The position numbers and the translations under genes are program-made. The notes under the pieces were generated by a model. It was not told where the DNA came from, made no database searches, and saw nothing but the letters and a program-made list of their open reading frames with translations. Below, one piece after another: positions 23,164-31,157 of a DNA stretch of 32,747 nt (the stretch's first letter is position 1; each line of letters begins with the position of its first letter). Location: positions 1-32,747 of the forward strand of contig JAJBVP010000025.1 of NCBI GenBank assembly GCA_020859755.1, given 5' to 3'. The DNA comes from Bacteroidales bacterium. Lineage in GTDB: Bacteria > Bacteroidota > Bacteroidia > Bacteroidales > Muribaculaceae.

Positions 23164-23463
23164 TCAAATCTTTTTTGAACAGGTGTAAACGAATATCCCT
23201 TTGTCTGTTTTCTTGGAGTGAAGCCCCTTGCGCTGTTTCACCATGATGAGACCGGCTCCCGTGCCGATCGCCACGACCAGTACTATCAGTCCGGCGAGGA
23301 AGCCCAGCACGCAGTAGCCGATGATGAATCCGACTATTGCCCCGCCGGCGGTTCCTGCCGCCCAGTAGATGTAGCGGCCCTGGATACCCAGGAATTCAAG
23401 AGGCTTCTGAAGCCCCTTGAAAACCGGGTAAGCGGTATAGCCGTTGTCTGCGTTCTCTGCCAT
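23164..23463 (-). CDS. traF: Conjugation protein TraF (DUF4133, VirB3-like)
   Basis: With the ATG at 23463 (MAENADNGYTAYPVFKG) the product is 99 residues. It has the conserved N-terminal YPVFKGLQKPLEFLGIQGRY and two membrane spans from about residue 32 (AAGTAGGAIVGFIIGYCVLGF). This fits DUF4133/TraF, whose position before VirB4 matches VirB3. The start lies 4 bases after the DUF4134 gene stop. The longer frame up to 23511 has only alternative starts and an unconserved extension. Confidence 0.9.
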   Translation of the reverse strand: MAENADNGYTAYPVFKGLQKPLEFLGIQGRYIYWAAGTAGGAIVGFIIGYCVLGFLAGLIVLVVAIGTGAGLIMVKQRKGLHSKKTDKGIFVYTCSKKI

Positions 23464-23467
23464 AAGG

Positions 23468-23836
23468 TCAGGAGATACCGAAGAACAGGGGCAGTGCCTG
23501 GGCTGCTGCAATCAGGAAGATACAGGCTCCGACCACCATCATGATCTTCTTCTTGACATCCTGCTCCTCGTTGTTCATGGCGATATAGACGCTGATCGCG
23601 CCTACGACGGCCACGACGCCGGCGATGGCGTAGCAGAGCTTGACGACGATGGGCACATACTTGGCGATTTCCTCCGTGACCGTGGTCAGGGCCGATGTAC
23701 CCGCCTCATAGTTTCCGGCGGTGTTCTGGGCGAGGCAGGCGACGGTGCCGACAAGCAGCATGAGTGCCAGCGAACTGAATCGCGGGGATGTGACGAATTT
23801 CTTGATGGAGTTCTTGATTTTCTGTAATTTGTTCAT
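23468..23836 (-). CDS. traE: Conjugation protein TraE (DUF4134, VirB2-like), second copy
   Basis: This 122-residue product has a signal or leading span (LALMLLVGTVACLAQ) and two further spans (VVKLCYAIAGVVAVVGAISVYIAM and KKIMMVVGACIFLIAAAQALPLFFG). The motif KKKIMMVVGACIFLI recurs in the first DUF4134 copy as KKEIMMVVGAILFII. DUF4134 proteins resemble VirB2 pilin-type subunits in size, topology and place before VirB3. The two copies are adjacent and paralogous. Confidence 0.88.
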   Translation of the reverse strand: MNKLQKIKNSIKKFVTSPRFSSLALMLLVGTVACLAQNTAGNYEAGTSALTTVTEEIAKYVPIVVKLCYAIAGVVAVVGAISVYIAMNNEEQDVKKKIMMVVGACIFLIAAAQALPLFFGIS

Positions 23837-23897
23837 CTGTTTCGTTTTGAAATTGTTTAACGGTTCTCTTATTTCTCATTTGCGCATTTGAGTCTGT

Positions 23898-24233
23898 TTA
23901 TACACGGTAGCCGAAGAAGGCGGGGAACACGACGGTAGCCCCGATGATGAACAGGATGGCTCCCACCACCATCATTATCTCTTTCTTCCAGCCTTCCTCT
24001 CCGGCGTTTATCTTGAAGTAAATCTGCAGGCTTGCGATGACGGACACGATGCCGGCCACGGCATAGCAGACATAGACCACGTAGAGCAGCATGGTTATCA
24101 CGAAGTCATGGGCTTTCGCCAGTCCGTCCGCACCCCAGCTGTAATCCACTCCGCCGCATTTGGCAAACGCGGACTGGCAGCAGACGGCAAGCACAGCCGT
24201 CAGTGCCGCACGTGCAAGGTCAGTATGTCTCAC
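23898..24233 (-). CDS. DUF4134 protein (TraE paralogue, VirB2-like), first copy
   Basis: A GTG at 24233 gives a 111-residue product with a signal peptide (AALTAVLAVCCQSAFA) and two spans. The longer reading from an upstream ATG would overlap the preceding gene by about 97 bases and adds an unconserved N-terminus. GTG overlaps that gene's stop and fits the usual size. The motifs VCYAVAGIVSVIASLQIYFK and KKEIMMVVGAILFII match those of the second DUF4134 copy. Two non-identical copies suggest a two-subunit pilus or different functions. Confidence 0.8.
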   Translation of the reverse strand: MRHTDLARAALTAVLAVCCQSAFAKCGGVDYSWGADGLAKAHDFVITMLLYVVYVCYAVAGIVSVIASLQIYFKINAGEEGWKKEIMMVVGAILFIIGATVVFPAFFGYRV

Positions 24234-24645
24234 GGGTATGGCTGATTGTGGATTTACGGAATGCAATGTCTGATTTCTTGGCATACAGCATCTGTTCAAG
24301 TTCGTCATACGGGACACCTCCCTCGCTTGTCACGTCGGTCTCGTCCATGTTTTCTGTTAGGTCATCGAAACGGCCCTTGCCGTTCCCGGCGGGTGCTTCC
24401 TCTTCCGGTTCCGAAACACTCGGACCGTCGCTTCCCCTGTCTGTCTCTTCTCCGATGGAGAATCCGTCGCCGCTTTCCCTTACCGGAGTGGCGACAACTT
24501 CATCCTGCATCCCGCTGACATCAAATTCCTCGACCGGGGTGTCTTTCTCGTTTTTCTTGCCGTAAAGGTCTTTGCTGATATGGTAGCCGTAATAGATGAT
24601 GTAGGCCACTGTCAGCACGATGACAAATATTACATACGGAGTCAT
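24220..24645 (-). CDS. Membrane-anchored acidic protein in the TraD position
   Basis: The ATG at 24645 gives 141 residues: a membrane span (PYVIFVIVLTVAYIIYYGYHI, residues about 3-22) and then a long acidic, low-complexity tail rich in Glu, Asp, Ser and Gly. An upstream ATG at 24714 would add a basic 23-residue extension. The place just before two DUF4134 genes is where TraD lies in CTnDOT-type operons, but I see no decisive TraD motif. It is probably the first gene of the conjugation operon. Its function is unknown. Confidence 0.55.
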   Translation of the reverse strand: MTPYVIFVIVLTVAYIIYYGYHISKDLYGKKNEKDTPVEEFDVSGMQDEVVATPVRESGDGFSIGEETDRGSDGPSVSEPEEEAPAGNGKGRFDDLTENMDETDVTSEGGVPYDELEQMLYAKKSDIAFRKSTISHTRETY

Positions 24646-24782
24646 TGTCGTTTGTGTTAATTTGGGTTTGAGTTTTATTTTTCGTGCAAAATAATATTGA
24701 TTATTACGAGCCATGAAATTATATTCTCAAAAATCCCCGTTTCTTAACGACAATTAGTATAAAACACTGATTTCAAACTCAC

Positions 24783-24826
24783 TTTCATACTCTGAACACT
24801 ATTTTGCGTAAATAGTAAGTATGAAA
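24783..24826. promoter_or_regulatory. Nested 44-bp palindrome in the divergent region
   Basis: Outer arms TTTCATACT (24783-24791) and AGTATGAAA (24818-24826) match over 9 bp. Inside, ACTATTT (24798-24804) pairs with AAATAGT (24810-24816). The site is between the minus-strand tra operon and the plus-strand defence genes, a likely operator for one or both. A role in DNA processing (an oriT-like site) cannot be excluded. Confidence 0.6.
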
Positions 24827-24905
24827 ATGCCACAGTATGATTATGCGTTGATTTAAGCAATATTTGTCCTCAAAGAAGGCGACTCATCGTTTTATTTTAT
24901 TCCGG

Positions 24906-24923
24906 GCGTATTATAGAATACGC
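24906..24923. promoter_or_regulatory. Short hairpin in the divergent region
   Basis: GCGTATT (24906-24912) and AATACGC (24917-24923) pair over a 4-nt loop, a compact strong hairpin. It may be an operator or attenuator of the leftward tra transcript or the rightward defence transcript. Confidence 0.45.
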
Positions 24924-24938
24924 ATAAAGTAAAATGAC

Positions 24939-24955
24939 CGGGAATACGGTTCCCG
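24939..24955. promoter_or_regulatory. Second short hairpin in the divergent region
   Basis: CGGGAA (24939-24944) pairs with TTCCCG (24950-24955) over a 5-nt loop. It lies about 65 bp upstream of the antitoxin promoter. T-rich DNA follows on the plus strand. A regulatory role is a guess. Confidence 0.35.
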
Positions 24956-25018
24956 TTTGTCTGTTTTGTCAAAAAATCCGTATTTCTCGCTTCTCAAAAT
25001 GAGTTTTCTCGGTAAAAA

Positions 25019-25050
25019 TTTGGTTATAGTTTATTTTAGTGCTAATTTTG
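25019..25050 (+). promoter_or_regulatory. Promoter of the AbiEi/AlbA_2 genes
   Basis: TTTG at 25019-25022, a 20-bp spacer, and TAATTTTG at 25043-25050 are a near-perfect match to the Bacteroidetes consensus TTTG / TAnnTTTG. The ATG at 25070 is 19 bases downstream, giving a very short leader. Confidence 0.75.
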
Positions 25051-25069
25051 CAACCGAAATAATTTCCAA

Positions 25070-25825
25070 ATGGGAACTAAAATAAATAAATTGCGCCAGC
25101 GAACCCCATCCAACGGGATATTGCTCACTTCATGGCTGGTAAAATCAGGCTTCAGCAGAAGTGAGGTTTCCCAATATCTGAAATCGGAGTGGTTACAGCG
25201 TATATCCACAGGTGTATATCAATTCACCGGAGACAGGCCGTCGCTTTACGGCATATTGGCTTCGTATCAGAAACAGGCCGATTTGAAATATAATATAGGT
25301 GCCGCTTCCGCATTGGAGCTGAAAGGATTCTCTCATTACATTGCGATGGGGAAGCCGACTGCCGTTGTCTTTGCTCCGGTGAGACCCCCGCTTCCCAAAT
25401 GGCTAAACGAGGCCGACCTTGACATGAACCTTGCGGAGGTGTCATCCAAAGTGCTGGGAACCGCAGGAATAGAGCAACTGGATTATCAGGGACAGACATT
25501 GACGGTCTCATCGCCGGAAAGGGCGATAATGGAATGTGTCCTGCTCTCACCGGCCCGTTATGACCTGATGGATGTGTATTATCTTATGGAAATGCTCACC
25601 TCTCTTAGAGCCTCCCTTGTTCAGCGGCTGTTGGAGGACTGCACTTCCGTGAAGGTAAAGCGGATGTTCCTGTATATGGCGGAAAAGGCGCGTCACCGCT
25701 GGTTCGCCAAACTCGACCTCTCCCGCATATCCCTCGGTTCTGGCACACGGAGTTTTGCAAAAGGCGGGGTGAAAATCCCTGCATACGACATTGTAATACC
25801 CAAGGAGCTTGCTGATAATAAATAA
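25070..25825 (+). CDS. AbiEi-type antitoxin (type IV TA), no toxin partner
   Basis: This 251-residue protein has an N-terminal winged-helix segment (LVKSGFSRSEVSQYLKSEWLQRISTGVYQF) and a C-terminal domain with VSSPERAIMECVLLSPARYDLMDVYYLM. Both are typical of AbiEi-family antitoxins and transcriptional autorepressors of type IV toxin-antitoxin systems. The usual partner, the nucleotidyltransferase toxin AbiEii, is absent: the next gene is an AlbA_2/HATPase protein. The promoter lies directly upstream. It could be an orphan regulator of this cassette or a member of an unusual pairing. Confidence 0.8.
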   Translation: MGTKINKLRQRTPSNGILLTSWLVKSGFSRSEVSQYLKSEWLQRISTGVYQFTGDRPSLYGILASYQKQADLKYNIGAASALELKGFSHYIAMGKPTAVVFAPVRPPLPKWLNEADLDMNLAEVSSKVLGTAGIEQLDYQGQTLTVSSPERAIMECVLLSPARYDLMDVYYLMEMLTSLRASLVQRLLEDCTSVKVKRMFLYMAEKARHRWFAKLDLSRISLGSGTRSFAKGGVKIPAYDIVIPKELADNK

Positions 25826-25839
25826 CATTACCAATTTAT

Positions 25840-27294
25840 ATGAATATTGATAATCTCAACATAGTAAAAGAGCTGATATCCGAAAAGGAAAACGGACGAG
25901 TAGAGTTCAAAGAGACCACCGGCCAGTTGGAACGCGGAATGGAAACACTCTGCGCCTTTCTGAACGGTAAAGGCGGAACAGTCATGTTTGGTGTAACGGA
26001 CAAGGGTAAGATTATCGGTCAGGATGTGAGCGACAAGACGAAACGGGAGATTGCGGAAGCAATCAATCGCCTGGAGCCTATAACGGCGGTGCAGATATCT
26101 TATGTCCCGATACCGGACAGCGAAAAGAAAGTCATTGTATTCCATGTGGATGAATCAGACCTTGACCGTCCGTTTTGTTATAAAGGACGGGCTTACCGGC
26201 GCACCGAGAGCGTGACATCCGTCATGCCTCAGGATGTCTATAATCAGCTTCTGATGCAACGCGGAGGCAATTATGGATGGGAAGCTATGGTAAATCCGGA
26301 ACTGCAGATTGAAAATCTTGACGAGAAAGCCATCATGGGAGCCGTGCGTGGAGGAATAAGGGGTGGACGTCTGCCCGAAACCACAATGACGGAGGATATT
26401 CCCACCATTCTTGAAAAGATGGACCTGTTGCACAACGGAAAACTGAACAATGCGGCAGCCGTGTTATTCGGACATAAATGCTACGGCTACCCACAATGCC
26501 TGTTACGGATGGCGCGGTTCAAAGGGACAACCAAAGAAGAGTTTTGGGATAACCAACGCATCCAAGGCAATATCTTTGAGCTGCTGGATGCGGCAATGGC
26601 GTTCTTCTTCAAGCATCTGTCTCTATCAGGAAAGATAGAAGGGCTGCACCGCGAAGAAGAATTAAGCGTCCCATATAAAGCATTACGGGAGTGCTGCATC
26701 AATGCTTATGCACATCGTTCTTACCACCATCCGGGAAGTTCCGTCAGCATCGCCATATATGATGACCGAATCGAGGTTACGAATAGTGGTACATTCCCTC
26801 CTGATATGTCAATGGAACGCTTGTTGAGTTTCCATGACTCCCGGCCTCATAACCCCATTATCGCCAATGTCTTGTACAAGAGTACGGTTCTGGAAAGCTG
26901 GGGACGAGGCATAAAGCTGATGATTGATGAATGCAGACGGGTAGGCATTCCCGATCCTGAATTTCATGCTGACAGCGGGTTTATATGGGTCACATTCCGT
27001 TATACAAGGGTGGTGGCCGGTAAAGACCACCCAAGTACCACCCAAGTACCACCCAAGTACCACCCAAGCACAGCCCAAGTAGAGAGCCTGATTGCAATAA
27101 TGGGAGAGGATATATATTCGGTTACGGAAATGATGGAAAGACTGCAGCTGAATAACCGGAGGTATTTCACCAAGGAGTATTTGAAAGTTGCCATCACGGA
27201 AGGGCTGGTAGAACCTATCTATCCCGAAAGCCCGAAGCATCCGAAACAGAAATACCGTCTTACCGACAAAGGGAAAGGACTGCTGCAACAATAA
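25840..27294 (+). CDS. AlbA_2/HATPase putative regulator with repeat linker
   Basis: This 484-residue protein starts with an AlbA_2 (Schlafen-like) domain (residues about 17-130, GRVEFKETTGQLERGMETLCAFLNGKGGTVMFGV). An HATPase_c_4-type domain follows at about 275-385 (ECCINAYAHRSY, IEVTNSG, GRGIKLMIDECRR), then a short Pro/Thr/Gln-rich linker and a C-terminal winged-helix domain. It belongs to the large family annotated as RecG-like or ATP-binding transcriptional regulators, often in defence islands. The linker is made of an 11-bp DNA repeat. It lies 14 bases after the AbiEi gene, probably in one transcript. Function in this context is unknown. Confidence 0.85.
   Translation: MNIDNLNIVKELISEKENGRVEFKETTGQLERGMETLCAFLNGKGGTVMFGVTDKGKIIGQDVSDKTKREIAEAINRLEPITAVQISYVPIPDSEKKVIVFHVDESDLDRPFCYKGRAYRRTESVTSVMPQDVYNQLLMQRGGNYGWEAMVNPELQIENLDEKAIMGAVRGGIRGGRLPETTMTEDIPTILEKMDLLHNGKLNNAAAVLFGHKCYGYPQCLLRMARFKGTTKEEFWDNQRIQGNIFELLDAAMAFFFKHLSLSGKIEGLHREEELSVPYKALRECCINAYAHRSYHHPGSSVSIAIYDDRIEVTNSGTFPPDMSMERLLSFHDSRPHNPIIANVLYKSTVLESWGRGIKLMIDECRRVGIPDPEFHADSGFIWVTFRYTRVVAGKDHPSTTQVPPKYHPSTAQVESLIAIMGEDIYSVTEMMERLQLNNRRYFTKEYLKVAITEGLVEPIYPESPKHPKQKYRLTDKGKGLLQQ
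27026..27080 (+). repeat. 11-bp tandem repeat inside the AlbA_2 gene
   Basis: Five units of ACCACCCAAGT lie head to tail: three exact, one with one change, and the last with two. Because 11 is not a multiple of 3, gain or loss of one unit shifts the reading frame and would cut off the C-terminal winged-helix domain. A net change of three units would restore the frame. Confidence 0.9.
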
Positions 27295-27330
27295 TGGGTG
27301 TATGGCTTAAATTGTATCGGGGGTCTATAA

Positions 27331-27600
27331 TTAGATTACGAAATCGGATTTGGGGGAGCCGCTGCGGTTCCCCAAAGTTCCCTGAAGTTCCCAAAACCAT
27401 CCCGTTTTGCCCCATTCATTGCGCCCCCCAACTCAATTCTGCCACCGTACTATACGGCTGTCAATATCCCTACGGAGAAAAAGGAAGCGGAATATACAAT
27501 GTGGCATATTGCGGATATTGTCGAGGCGGACAAGTGTTGGGAACCGACAGAATATGAACTTTCTCTCGTTAATATGATTAGCCGTCCATCAAATCAATAA
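27331..27600 (+). other. Open fragment between AlbA_2 and AbiH genes, no clear start
   Basis: The 317-bp space before AbiH holds one continuous open frame with no start codon at its front, ending at 27600 and followed by the AbiH gene. It contains TEKKEAEYTMWHIADIVEADK and WEPTEYELSLVNM, which look protein-like, after a Pro-rich part with short ttccc-type repeats. The only ATG (27499) gives 33 residues. It may be the tail of a decayed gene or a small orphan protein. Otherwise I see no promoter or terminator in this space. Confidence 0.25.
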
Positions 27601-27611
27601 ATTATCACATA

Positions 27612-28625
27612 ATGAATTTTAGTAGTGCCAACATCAAACATTTATATATCATCGGGAATGGTTTTGACATACACCATGGTGTTAACAGCAGTTTCTTGAA
27701 TTTTCGTAACTGGCTGGAAAAGGCCGAACCGAATATATACTCACAGCTATGTGATTTATATGAAATTTCAACAAATGAGAATAAGGCCAAAGAATGGTGG
27801 AATGATTTTGAAAATATGCTCTCGGAAGTGGATTTCAATAATTATGTTGAAAATGTTGTCATTGAAAACTATCCTGACTTATCAAAAGATGATTTCCGAG
27901 ACAGGGACTACCACGCGGCCGAATATGCGGCTTCTGACGAACTGGGAGCTTTGATCTATCATGTAAAACGCACGTTTAATGCATGGATTGCCTCTCTTGA
28001 CAAAGCAGAGGACTCCAAACGAATCCATCTTATACGAAAAGACTCTCTGTTCATCACATTTAACTATACCCGGACGTTAGAGGAACTGTATCAGATACCT
28101 GATAATCAAGTTCTGCATATACACGGTATGGTTGGAGATGACGAACTTATTTTAGGGCATGGCAAGAATTATGCGGAGTTAAAAGAGGATTGCGAAATGA
28201 CCCTATCCCAACCTCCGGCAGACCTCGATGAAGAAGAATTGGAAGACTGGTATTCTTCCCATTATGATTTTGTAACGCAGCAGACGCAAGAGGTCGCAAT
28301 ATCGCAAATTGCTTCTCTGCAAAAGGATGTGCAACAGATTATTTCGGACAATCGTTCAATTTGGGATAGTCTTGCAGAAGTTGAAATAATCCATGTTTTC
28401 GGCTTTTCTTTTTCATATATTGACATGCCTTATCTAAGTACGATTATCAACCATATCAATACAGATAAAGTAAAATGGGTAATCAGCGCCTTTTCTAATA
28501 GGGACAGAGAAAAAATAGAGGCTTTTATGGATGATGCCGGCATTAAAGATAATTTATGGAAACCATTGGTCGCATTACACAATGTGCAGAAATACAAACA
28601 ACTATCACTTTTCGATGACTTGTAA
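27612..28625 (+). CDS. abiH: AbiH-family abortive infection protein
   Basis: The 337-residue product carries the AbiH signature motifs in order: LYIIGNGFDIHHG at residues 11-23, FITFNYTRTLEELY in the middle, VLHIHG and ELILGHG after that, and EIIHVFGFSFSYID near the end. AbiH is known as a phage-exclusion protein from lactococcal plasmids and is widespread in Bacteroidetes defence islands, but its mechanism is not settled. The gene is more AT-rich than the tra genes. A hairpin between it and the convergent primase gene probably stops its transcript. Confidence 0.88.
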   Translation: MNFSSANIKHLYIIGNGFDIHHGVNSSFLNFRNWLEKAEPNIYSQLCDLYEISTNENKAKEWWNDFENMLSEVDFNNYVENVVIENYPDLSKDDFRDRDYHAAEYAASDELGALIYHVKRTFNAWIASLDKAEDSKRIHLIRKDSLFITFNYTRTLEELYQIPDNQVLHIHGMVGDDELILGHGKNYAELKEDCEMTLSQPPADLDEEELEDWYSSHYDFVTQQTQEVAISQIASLQKDVQQIISDNRSIWDSLAEVEIIHVFGFSFSYIDMPYLSTIINHINTDKVKWVISAFSNRDREKIEAFMDDAGIKDNLWKPLVALHNVQKYKQLSLFDDL

Positions 28626-28629
28626 CACG

Positions 28630-28678
28630 GTTCCCTGTCTTATATTTCCTTTTCACACAGAAAGATAAAACAGGGAAC
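28630..28678. terminator. Bidirectional terminator between AbiH and primase genes
   Basis: GTTCCCTGTCTTAT (28630-28643) pairs with ATAAAACAGGGAAC (28665-28678) with one mismatch. The 14-bp stem lies between the convergent AbiH and primase genes, 5 bases past the AbiH stop, and serves both. Confidence 0.75.
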
Positions 28679-28699
28679 TTTGCATATTGAAGACAAAAG

Positions 28700-29587
28700 T
28701 CAGGGACAAAAACGCTTGCCACGGAGAAAATCGTTAAGGTCTTTGTACCCCTTATAGACACCCGATGCGTCATGTATCCCGTCACGGGCTTCGTTAAGCG
28801 CGTCCACAGCCCTGCGCCCGGCATCGTCATTGTCGAGGCAGCAGGTGACGGTTGGATAAGGCGCAAGCCATTTCATCGCCTTGCGGAGATTGGAAACGGA
28901 GTTCAGCACCACGAAATCCATTGTCTCGGCAAACGGCGTGAAATCCGACCGGCGGCATAAGGTCATGTAGGACAGGAAATCCATGAATCCCTCAAAGACG
29001 GTACACAGGTCATTGTGGCTGCCCATCTGTATGAGCGATACATCCTTTTGTCCGACCGTTCCCTTGAAGAACGGATTCCTCACCTCATAGCCGCCTTGGA
29101 CATTCCCGAAACCGATGCCGTAGTAATGGCGGCATCCGAGCGAGAAGTGTATCTCACGGCAGAACTCCGCTGCAACGGTGCGGTCTATGCCTCTGGATCC
29201 GAGGTATGCCAGCAGTTTCTCGTTGGAAAGCGGTCTCACGGTCACATTATGGAATGTACCGGCACGTTCACCCTGCAGTTCGGACGGCAGGCGTTCTCTG
29301 ATGACCAGCTCTGCCGTGGTGTAGTTCTGGATATGTCGGATTACTTCCATGATGTCATTGGTGTTGTACATCATCTTGCCGAGGTCGATGATGTCGCCGC
29401 TTTCCATCGTGGCAAGGTCGTACCAGCGGTTTTTCTTGCGGCTGACCTTGAACGACGGATGCCTGTCCTCCCGGTATGGGGCATGGTAAAGCGCGTAAGT
29501 CTGGTAATTGCGCACCGGACGGATGCCAATCCTTTCAAGAAAACCGATGATGTCGATTCGCTTGATTTCCCCGAAATTCACTGCCAT
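28700..29587 (-). CDS. Toprim primase-like protein with degenerate zinc finger
   Basis: I chose the ATG at 29587 (MAVNFGEIKRIDI); an upstream TTG overlaps the ATPase stop. The 295-residue product has a primase N-terminal region (YALYHAPYREDRHPSFKV, then RWYDLATMESGDIIDL) where the CHC2 zinc finger cysteines are absent. A Toprim domain follows with Glu in VFEGFMDFLSY and acidic DNDDAG. These match the Bacteroidetes mobile-element primase family. It probably makes primers for replication or for the transferred strand. It follows a RepA-like ATPase gene in the same operon. Confidence 0.85.
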   Translation of the reverse strand: MAVNFGEIKRIDIIGFLERIGIRPVRNYQTYALYHAPYREDRHPSFKVSRKKNRWYDLATMESGDIIDLGKMMYNTNDIMEVIRHIQNYTTAELVIRERLPSELQGERAGTFHNVTVRPLSNEKLLAYLGSRGIDRTVAAEFCREIHFSLGCRHYYGIGFGNVQGGYEVRNPFFKGTVGQKDVSLIQMGSHNDLCTVFEGFMDFLSYMTLCRRSDFTPFAETMDFVVLNSVSNLRKAMKWLAPYPTVTCCLDNDDAGRRAVDALNEARDGIHDASGVYKGYKDLNDFLRGKRFCP

Positions 29588-29589
29588 GT

Positions 29590-30693
29590 TCAATTTCTCA
29601 AATCCGTTAGTTTATCCCTGTCATACCTGTATCCCCTGCCGTCCTTGACGACGATGCCCTTCGCCATAAGATGCTTGAGCCACATCACGAACGAGGTGCG
29701 CCCGCGCTTGTAGCCGGTTTCCGCATACTGTTCACGCAGTCTGGCGACAAGCGTGTTGTAGCCCTTGACCGTTCCACCGGCAAACACTTTGTCAAGAATC
29801 TCCTTGTGCTGCGGCACGGTGATATTCTCGAATGTCACCCGTTCCTCCTCATCGCTGCTGAAACCGGGAATATCCTCCGGCACGCCGTCCTCGTTGATGC
29901 GGAAGGCAAAGTTCGAGAATTCCTTTTCCCTGGTTATCATCGGGCGGACCTCGCTCACTTCGGGATTCAGCTCGCTTTTGATGATTTTCATCACGGTCTC
30001 CGCCTTGTTGTTCAGTTCCGTTCCGATGTGGCCTCTCGTGTTGTCATCGCTCTTGTTCAGGTGCAGCACAGTATGGATGTGTATGTTGTACATATTGGTC
30101 CACCGCATGAGGTCGTTGATTATCTCTACGGATTCTCCGGGAGAATTGATGTCGTTGATAAGGTCGCGGATGCCGTCGATGACAACGAAGCCGATTTTGT
30201 CGTCAACCTCCAGTGCGGAGTCGATGATATTTCGGCGTTGCTGCGGCGTGAACTCCCTGAGCATAAGGAAATCCAGCGATGACGCCTCGCAGTCGGACGG
30301 CAGCCCCGCCATCTTCAGTATGCGGTGAAGAACCTTGAAACAATGCACGCGGCTCTGCTCGGTGTCTATATACAGCACCTTGGTCTTGCCGTCGGGCAGC
30401 TTGGCGCGATAATGCAGCACCTCTTTCCCTGACAGTAAAGCGGCCACTATCGCACTTACATTGAATGTCTTTCTCGATTTCGGCTTGCCTACGGACGCGC
30501 TGAAATTACCCACTGTCGCCACCGTGATCTCATCGACCGTCAGTATCTCCGGCGGAAACACATAGCGGTCGGTGGCACGGATTTTGACATACTCGAGGAA
30601 CTTCTTGAATTTCTCCCGGTTGGCCTTTTCCTGCGGCGTAAGCTCCTGCGGTGCCGGAAATATCCTGTCGAACGGGATTTCCTCTATCTTCAT
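29590..30693 (-). CDS. RepA-like AAA ATPase with C-terminal winged helix
   Basis: This 367-residue protein has a P-loop of variant type GKPKSRKT (residues 69-76), a Walker B-like FVVIDGIRDL near residue 170, and a probable winged-helix C-terminus (TSFVMWLKHLMAKGIVVKDGRGYRYDRD). RepA-like helicase or ATPase proteins of this kind pair with the Toprim primase in Bacteroidetes mobile elements (for example NBU- and Tn4555-type). It overlaps the upstream helix-turn-helix gene by four bases (ATGA), so the two are coupled. Function: loading or unwinding in element replication or transfer, by family and context. Confidence 0.85.
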   Translation of the reverse strand: MKIEEIPFDRIFPAPQELTPQEKANREKFKKFLEYVKIRATDRYVFPPEILTVDEITVATVGNFSASVGKPKSRKTFNVSAIVAALLSGKEVLHYRAKLPDGKTKVLYIDTEQSRVHCFKVLHRILKMAGLPSDCEASSLDFLMLREFTPQQRRNIIDSALEVDDKIGFVVIDGIRDLINDINSPGESVEIINDLMRWTNMYNIHIHTVLHLNKSDDNTRGHIGTELNNKAETVMKIIKSELNPEVSEVRPMITREKEFSNFAFRINEDGVPEDIPGFSSDEEERVTFENITVPQHKEILDKVFAGGTVKGYNTLVARLREQYAETGYKRGRTSFVMWLKHLMAKGIVVKDGRGYRYDRDKLTDLRN

Positions 30694-31142
30694 TTCTCCG
30701 CTCCTTTCCTTGTCTTACGGTTTCCCTTGGGAGGCTCCATCATGGTCTCGGCCGCCGCCCTGCGGCTCATCTCATGCTTGGAGTAGATGACATTGCGGCG
30801 CAGCACGTCATCAAGTTCCTTACGTTCTATGTATATGAACTTCCCGCGGGGCTTGAAATGGGTAATCTCCCGGTTGGAAGTCATAAGGTATATCTGGCTT
30901 TTCGATACCCCTATGTATTCCGCCGCCTCTTCGACGGTCAGCATCTCACGGCACATGAAGAGTTTCGACTCCAGTTCCTTGAAATGCTCGAATATCTCGC
31001 CGAGGTCGCCGTATCGCTCCATGAAGGCACAGATGGACTCGATGCGCTGCACAGCCTCGTCAACCGTGCTTTCTCCCATTTTGGAGAGCAGGTGGCTCAC
31101 GTTCTCCACCCGCTGGAGGGTGGCTATAAATTCTGATGTCAT
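30690..31142 (-). CDS. Helix-turn-helix (HTH_17, excisionase-type) protein, second
   Basis: This 150-residue protein has a helical N-terminal half (residues 1-65, with MGESTVDEAVQRIESICAFMERYG). A MerR/excisionase-type HTH follows (MLTVEEAAEYIGVSKSQIYLMTSNREITHFKPRGKFIYIERKELDDVL). The tail is basic and Lys/Arg-rich. Such proteins act as excisionase-like or transcription factors in Bacteroides elements. It starts 15 bases after the previous HTH gene, and the AAA ATPase gene overlaps its end. Confidence 0.85.
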   Translation of the reverse strand: MTSEFIATLQRVENVSHLLSKMGESTVDEAVQRIESICAFMERYGDLGEIFEHFKELESKLFMCREMLTVEEAAEYIGVSKSQIYLMTSNREITHFKPRGKFIYIERKELDDVLRRNVIYSKHEMSRRAAAETMMEPPKGNRKTRKGAEK

Positions 31143-31157
31143 AATCTGTCCTTTTTG

